Of a DNA stretch of 64,000 nucleotides, positions 59,468-64,000 are shown one piece after another. The translations under genes were made by a program, and so were the position numbers. The number at the start of each line of letters is the position of its first letter. Position 1 is the stretch's first letter. Source of the stretch: Streptomyces sp. SID13031 (lineage in GTDB: Bacteria > Actinomycetota > Actinomycetes > Propionibacteriales > Kribbellaceae); the NCBI RefSeq assembly GCF_010548305.1, contig NZ_JAAGLV010000026.1, forward strand, positions 52,738-116,737. The letters run 5' to 3'. The notes under the pieces were generated by a model that ran no database searches, was not told where the DNA came from, and saw only the letters and a list, made by a program, of their open reading frames with translations.

Positions 59468-59761
59468 TCACTCCCTCCAAACGATCTCCAGCCGATCGGG
59501 CGCCACTGCCACGATCGACCCGCTCGACGCCGGACCGCGGCTGACCTGACCAGACGGTGCCCAGCGCCCGGCCGCGCGTCCTTCCGGAGCGTCGCCCCGG
59601 CCGATCGCCCAGTCGGTGAAGCTGCCGTCGGCATGGAACTCCACCCCCCGCCGGCCACGGGCCGGCGGGAAGGCGAAGTCGTCGCGGCGGTAGACGGTGG
59701 CCCCGTCGTGGTCCTCCTCGAAGGAGTGCGTCCACCGCCCGACCAGCTGCGTGGTGTTCAG
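59468..59761 (-). CDS. Small beta-rich protein in the metalloprotease operon
   Basis: About 97 residues (QLVGRWTHSFEEDHDGATVY ... SSGSIVAVAPDRLEIVWRE), alternating short strands around a GRW opening, resembling small lipocalin-like or META-like domains. No ATG or GTG is well placed; the likely start is a CTG at 59761 that overlaps the stop of the pappalysin gene (CTGA), indicating translational coupling. No signal peptide is visible. Function unknown; it may inhibit or chaperone the adjacent proteases. Confidence 0.5.
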   Translation of the reverse strand: MNTTQLVGRWTHSFEEDHDGATVYRRDDFAFPPARGRRGVEFHADGSFTDWAIGRGDAPEGRAAGRWAPSGQVSRGPASSGSIVAVAPDRLEIVWRE

Positions 59762-61923
59762 TTCAGCACCGCCTCGGCGGTGCCGTTCGGCATCGGCAAC
59801 TGGTCCGGCGCCGGCTGGTCCAGCTTGAAATCGCTGATCACCCCGCCGAGCGCCTCGTACCCGGTGACGGACGGTCCCCAGGCGGTCCCGTCCCACCACT
59901 TGTGATACATCCCGCCGTCGGTGCCGACCACGAACACGTCAAGCCGGTCAGCGCCCCACGAGGTCACCCGCGGCTCCTCGGTGCAGATCCCACCGAGCGA
60001 CTCGAAACCGGACCAGGACGTGCCGTCCCACCACTGGTGGTACAGCGCCGAGTCGGTCCCGAGCACGAAGACGTCCAGCCGGTTCGCGGCCCACGAGACG
60101 ACGGTCGGGGCGCTCGTGCAGATGCCGCCGAGTGACTCGAAGCCGGACCACGAGGTGCCGTCCCACCACTGGTGGTACAGGGCGGAGTCGGTCCCGATGA
60201 CGAACAGATCGAGCCGGTTCGGGCCCCAGGCGACGGCGGTCGGGGGACTGGCGCAGACGCCGCCGAGCGACTCGAATCCGCCCCAGGCCGTGCCGTCCCA
60301 CCACTTGTGGTAGACCGCGTTGTCCGTACCGAGGACGAAGACGTCCAATCGATCAGGGCCCCAGGCAACCACTTCGGGTGGGCTCATGCAGGTGCCGCCG
60401 AGGTACTCGAAGTCGTTCCACACGGCCCCGTCCCACCACTTGTGGTAGAGCGCGCGATCGGTCCCGAGGACGAACACATCGAGCCGGTTCTCGGCCCAGG
60501 TCGCCACTCGCGGCGGGCTCATGCAGACGCCACCGAGCGCTTCGTAGCCGGTGTCCGACGGTCCCCAGGCGCTTCCGTCCCACCACTTGTGATAGAGCCC
60601 GTGGTCGGTTCCGAGGACGAACGCGTCGAGCCGGTTCGGCCCCCAGGACGCGACTTCAGGAGCACTCATGCACACACCACCCAGGTATTCGTAGCCACTG
60701 ACAGACGGTCCCCAGGCCGCTCCGTCCCACCATTTGTGGTACGTCGCGCGGTCGGTCCCGAGCACGAACGCGTCGATCCGGTTCTCGTCCCACGACACCA
60801 CCGGACCGGCCGGCGTCGGCAGCGCAGTACCGGGTCCCGAGCCCTGGTTGAGGTCCGTGCGGACAGTGTCCAGGCAGGCCTCCATCCGGGCCACCTGGTC
60901 GTTGGTGAACATCACCATGCCGCGGTCGTCGGTGTAGTCCATGTAGTTCACGAACAGGTCGCCGTTCGGCCCGTTGCTGCAGGACAGCTTCGGGAACGTC
61001 GGTACGCCGAAGTTGGGCCCGCCCGCGTTGGGCGTGTCCGCGACCTCGTCGCTGCCGCTGCAGCCGGAGCCGTCGTCACCCCAGATGTGGAACAGGTTCA
61101 GGTAGTGCCCGATCTCGTGCGTCGTGGTCCGGCCGAGATCGAACGGCGCCGCCGCGGTCCCGTTGGTACCGAAGCCGCTGTGCAGGATGACGACGCCGTC
61201 GGTCTCCGCCGGGCCGCCGGGGAACTGCGCGTACCCGAGCAGGCCGCCACCGAGCTGACCTACCCAGATGTTCAGGTACCGGTCGGCCGGCCACGGGTCG
61301 ATCCCGCCCGTCGCCGACGACTTGATCGCGTCGTCCGTACTGAACCCCGTACTCGTCGTCTGGGTCCGGGTGACGCCCGTCGTCGGGTTGCCGCCCGGGT
61401 CCGTCGTCGCCAGCCGGAACTCGATCCGCGAGTCGGCGACCAGCCCGGTGAACGGCGCGGGCACGATCCCGACGTCGGAGTTGGTCGCACGGAAGTCCTG
61501 GTTCAGGACCTCGATCTGGCTGTCGATCTGGCTCTGCGAGATGTTCTGCGCGGCCGTCTTCCAGACGACGTGGACCACCACGTCGATGTGCGCGACACCG
61601 CTGAACCGCTGCTGGTTCGCGACGTACTGCGTGGTCGCGTTCTCCAGGTAGGACCGCGCAGCGACGTACTCCGCCGAGGTCGACAGCAGCCGTCGGTGCA
61701 CATCCATCACGCCACACTGGCGCCTGCTCGGTGGCTGCAGGTCGCGGCCCATGTCCGCGCTGCCGCCACCACCGCTCATCCCGGGCACCGATCCGCCGCC
61801 GCCCGTCATACCCGGCATTCCGTTCACCGACGGACTCGCGCCGGCCGGCATCGCTCCACCGGGCATCTGATCCCCGGCGCCCCGTTCGTTCTTGTCCGCT
61901 CTCCCGTTGGCCTTCCTCGGCAT
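59758..61923 (-). CDS. M43-type (pappalysin) metalloprotease with seven-bladed PLL lectin-like propeller
   Basis: A 721-residue protein. After a disordered Gly/Met/Pro/Ser-rich start (residues 1-60) comes a pappalysin-type domain with zinc site HEIGHYLNLFH (HExxHxxxxxH, about residue 255) and Met-turn VNYMDYTDD. From about residue 380 to 715 seven repeats of W(x3)NRLDxFVLGTDxxxYHKWWDG follow, each about 45-50 residues, enough to close a seven-bladed propeller of the PLL/DUF346 lectin type. Despite this secreted-enzyme architecture no signal peptide is visible. GGGGAGAA precedes ATG at 61923. It heads an operon with the small protein, the M28 peptidase and the phosphatase. Confidence 0.85.
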   Translation of the reverse strand: MPRKANGRADKNERGAGDQMPGGAMPAGASPSVNGMPGMTGGGGSVPGMSGGGGSADMGRDLQPPSRRQCGVMDVHRRLLSTSAEYVAARSYLENATTQYVANQQRFSGVAHIDVVVHVVWKTAAQNISQSQIDSQIEVLNQDFRATNSDVGIVPAPFTGLVADSRIEFRLATTDPGGNPTTGVTRTQTTSTGFSTDDAIKSSATGGIDPWPADRYLNIWVGQLGGGLLGYAQFPGGPAETDGVVILHSGFGTNGTAAAPFDLGRTTTHEIGHYLNLFHIWGDDGSGCSGSDEVADTPNAGGPNFGVPTFPKLSCSNGPNGDLFVNYMDYTDDRGMVMFTNDQVARMEACLDTVRTDLNQGSGPGTALPTPAGPVVSWDENRIDAFVLGTDRATYHKWWDGAAWGPSVSGYEYLGGVCMSAPEVASWGPNRLDAFVLGTDHGLYHKWWDGSAWGPSDTGYEALGGVCMSPPRVATWAENRLDVFVLGTDRALYHKWWDGAVWNDFEYLGGTCMSPPEVVAWGPDRLDVFVLGTDNAVYHKWWDGTAWGGFESLGGVCASPPTAVAWGPNRLDLFVIGTDSALYHQWWDGTSWSGFESLGGICTSAPTVVSWAANRLDVFVLGTDSALYHQWWDGTSWSGFESLGGICTEEPRVTSWGADRLDVFVVGTDGGMYHKWWDGTAWGPSVTGYEALGGVISDFKLDQPAPDQLPMPNGTAEAVLN

Positions 61924-62035
61924 TTCTCCCCCTTGCACAGGCGAGGGCGATGAAGAAGGACGGAACCAGGCACCACGCAGTACAGGCTCCGGACCGAAAC
62001 GCTGTCCTAGATCCCCCAGACCCCACGCACCGGCC

Positions 62036-62057
62036 GAAGGCGGCATTCGCCGCCTTC
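62036..62057. promoter_or_regulatory. Perfect hairpin in the divergent promoter region
   Basis: GAAGGCGGC (62036-62044) pairs with GCCGCCTTC (62049-62057) across ATTC. It lies between the divergent metalloprotease operon and the gene at 62198. It may be an operator or a transcript hairpin. Confidence 0.45.
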
Positions 62058-62197
62058 CCCTACCGAACAGGCTGCCCCCAAGACGCTGCTCTCTTTCAGA
62101 GTCCTCCCGTCACCGCTGGTGCACAAGACCATGGGCCTCGGTAGTCAATTTCACCGATTCCTTCGTACACGTTGGAGAATGGCGTGAGGAGGGGTGA

Positions 62198-62743
62198 ATG
62201 AGACGAGAGTTGTCCGTACCGTTCGAGGTCCGCGGTGAGCGCGGGCTGATCAACATCCGCGTGCTGGCCAACGACGACCCCTGGGCGTCGGGGCATCAAC
62301 TGGTCGTACCGGGCCTGGACGCGGAGGAGTTCCGCGGCTTCCCGATCTGTACTGCGACGCTTCGCTACCACGGGCAGGGCATCAACGCGATCATGGGCTG
62401 GGTCCAGGTGGTCACCCGGTCGTTCGACGGTGACGTCTCTGTGGACACGTTGCCATTCCTCGCCGACGCAGGCCCGCTGTACGCCTACGGATTCCTGCCG
62501 ACCTTCTTCGACGCACCCGCGAACCCGGGTCATCCCGACGGCGTCTGGCGCGCGGACACCTTCCTGGTGATCGCGCCGGACGTGATCCACACCCGCGCGC
62601 TCGAACCGATCGCCGCCTTCACCTGGGGCTACCGCATCACCGGCGGGTACGCCGATCCGCTGGACCCGGCCCGTCGCGCGACCGACTGGGCCGACCACCG
62701 CGCAGTACTGACCAAGCGCTACCCGGATTGGACGTACCTCTAG
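62198..62743 (+). CDS. Conserved hypothetical protein
   Basis: A 181-residue cytosolic protein beginning MRRELSVPFEVRGERGLINI, with GAGGAGGGG before the ATG. It is rich in aromatic strands (ATLRYHGQGINAIMGWVQVV, YAYGFLPTFFDAPANPGH, ITGGYADPLDPARRATDW) and looks like a compact beta-sheet domain. I recognise no domain. Its stop overlaps the convergent stop of the GNAT gene on the palindrome CTAG. Confidence 0.6.
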   Translation: MRRELSVPFEVRGERGLINIRVLANDDPWASGHQLVVPGLDAEEFRGFPICTATLRYHGQGINAIMGWVQVVTRSFDGDVSVDTLPFLADAGPLYAYGFLPTFFDAPANPGHPDGVWRADTFLVIAPDVIHTRALEPIAAFTWGYRITGGYADPLDPARRATDWADHRAVLTKRYPDWTYL

Positions 62744-63723
62744 AGCTCCAGCTCCCAGTCGGTGCGCTGGGCCACCGGCCGAAAGCCGAGGTGGACGTTG
62801 ACGGCGATCATCGGGGTGTTGGTCGTGGCGTTCCAGGTGTGCAGGACGGCCGGGCGGTCGAGCTCTGCCTGCAAGGAGCAGAAGTTGGGCACCTTCACCG
62901 CGAGCCCGAGCCGCCGCCCACGATGCTCGGGCCGGACGAACGTGTCCCACTGGTAGAGCCGCTCGGGGTTGCCGGTACCGCCACCCGTCTGCGTGTACGC
63001 CGCCAGCTGACCGTGTGGGTCGATGGCGACGGTGGTGTGGCAGAAGCGACCTTGTTTGAGCCTGCGTGCCTCCGCCTCGCGGAGCCGCTCCGGCGTCCAC
63101 CGGGCCGGTTCGTGGTCGAGCTCTCCCATCGGCACGTCGACGGACATCGCGCTCAGCGCGTCGGCGAACTGCTCGACCCATCGGTCGGGGGTGTGCTCGC
63201 GCCACTGCACGATCTCGTACCCGGCGACCGGCTGATCCAGCTCGGCCAGCCGTTCTTCCGACAGCGGCAACTCGAGCACCTGATGCAGCTCGACCAGCTT
63301 GCGGACGAACCCGTGCGAGGCGGCGAACGCAGTACCGGCACTCTCTCCCGTCTCGGCGTCGCCCAGGATCGTGCTGCTGAGCAGCCGGCGGCCGTCCTGT
63401 TTCGCGCGCTCGACGACGGCTTCGAGCAGGCGACTGCCCACGCCCGTACGCCGGTACGGCGCGGCAACCGCGAGCTCGACCTCGACGAGATGCGTGTTCT
63501 CCAGCAACCACCAGTCAAGCCAGGCGATCCCCAGCCAGTCATCCCCATCGACCAGCCCCAGCCCGTTGGCGCGCAGATCGGAATGCTCGCCGGCCATCAA
63601 GACCCGAGCCTCCTCCAACCCGAGCCCGCTCGGGAACTCCTCTTCCCGCCGCACCTCGTCCCGCAGCTTGAAGAACCGCTCGAAAACCCCGCTGTCACGC
63701 CCATCCACCGCCACGATTTCCAC
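62740..63723 (-). CDS. Tandem GNAT-domain acetyltransferase
   Basis: A 327-residue protein with two GNAT domains. The N-terminal one has the acetyl-CoA loop VAAPYRRTGVGSRLLEAVVE (about residue 90); the C-terminal one has FVRPEHRGRRLGLAVKVPN (about 267-285) and ends NVHLGFRPVAQRTDWELEL. The double-GNAT layout recalls mycothiol synthase MshD and similar actinobacterial N-acetyltransferases, but the rest does not fix the substrate. ATG at 63723. Confidence 0.82.
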   Translation of the reverse strand: MEIVAVDGRDSGVFERFFKLRDEVRREEEFPSGLGLEEARVLMAGEHSDLRANGLGLVDGDDWLGIAWLDWWLLENTHLVEVELAVAAPYRRTGVGSRLLEAVVERAKQDGRRLLSSTILGDAETGESAGTAFAASHGFVRKLVELHQVLELPLSEERLAELDQPVAGYEIVQWREHTPDRWVEQFADALSAMSVDVPMGELDHEPARWTPERLREAEARRLKQGRFCHTTVAIDPHGQLAAYTQTGGGTGNPERLYQWDTFVRPEHRGRRLGLAVKVPNFCSLQAELDRPAVLHTWNATTNTPMIAVNVHLGFRPVAQRTDWELEL

Positions 63724-63780
63724 CCGGCGACTCTAGGCGGAATACCTCCACCCCACCTCCCGTTTTCCACCCACCAACCA

Positions 63781-63878
<98 letters not shown>

Positions 63879-63899
63879 TCTGCGCGAAAGCATCTCCTC

Positions 63900-64000
63900 A
63901 TGGTCGAATCCGAGGTGAACCGCACGAAGGAACGGCTCGCCTACTTCGCGCAGGTCGCAGACCTTCGACTCGGCGAGACCTACGTCGATTGGGCACCGCG
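63900..64000 (+). CDS. Start of a gene running off the window
   Basis: ATG at 63900 opens a frame that stays open to the window edge, reading MVESEVNRTKERLAYFAQVA and then DLRLGETYVDWAP. The residues look like real protein. No family can be named from 33 residues. It lies 22 bases after the heptanucleotide array, which may lie in its promoter. Confidence 0.55.
   Translation, partial: MVESEVNRTKERLAYFAQVADLRLGETYVDWAP

Overview
The window is high-GC, densely coded DNA from an actinomycete. Lineage clues are a mycothiol-linked oxidoreductase, an F420-type (Ddn-like) oxidoreductase, the paired clpP1-clpP2-clpX set behind a ClgR-like site, DUF4233 beside folC, and Pro/Thr- or Gly/Ala/Ser-rich surface proteins. 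I read it as a chromosomal segment of a Kribbella/Nocardioides-like member of the Propionibacteriales. The phylum is firm; the family is an inference from style and gene order.

The backbone is conserved and in the order familiar from Mycobacterium (Rv2466c, rpiB, nei2, tig, clpP1, clpP2, clpX, valS, folC, DUF4233, ndk), followed by mreB-mreC-mreD-mrdA-rodA and a TIGR03960-type radical SAM gene. Blocks of accessory genes separate the pieces. Region by region: 1-3.2 kb, Rv2466c-like/serine hydrolase/rpiB/nei2; 3.3-24.2 kb, accessory (PP2C phosphatase, OhrR-type regulator, lipid synthase, AAA ATPase, LysR/oxidoreductases, heterodimeric ABC exporter, large secreted beta-rich protein, MoxR/VWA-metallopeptidase pair, Nudix); 24.2-29.2 kb, tRNA-Gly, tRNA-Pro, tig, clpP1P2, clpX; 29.3-38 kb, mostly exported proteins (tripeptidyl aminopeptidase-like, PhoD-like phosphatase, repeat protein, phosphodiester glycosidase, low-complexity membrane protein); 38.2-48.8 kb, valS, folC, ndk and the cell-elongation operon; 48.9-54.4 kb, accessory with a decayed macro-like/KAP NTPase gene; 54.6-56.5 kb, radical SAM; 56.5-64 kb, accessory with an operon for a pappalysin-type metalloprotease carrying a seven-repeat lectin-like propeller, a small beta-rich protein, an M28 peptidase and a tyrosine phosphatase.

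Most noteworthy are the recombination scars in accessory DNA: a macro-like/KAP NTPase gene split by a stop codon and missing its Walker B region; a tyrosine phosphatase gene fused out of frame to the 3' half of a HAD gene; and a nitrilase-type gene cut off before its catalytic lysine, behind an OhrR-type regulator. Several clean palindromes were also found: a 22-bp palindrome over a start codon, two LacI-type AAGCGCTT boxes around one locus, a 17-bp inverted repeat and a ClgR-like box before clpP1, and a palindrome before clpX. A graded heptanucleotide repeat lies at the right end. No transposase, integrase, prophage or CRISPR array was seen.
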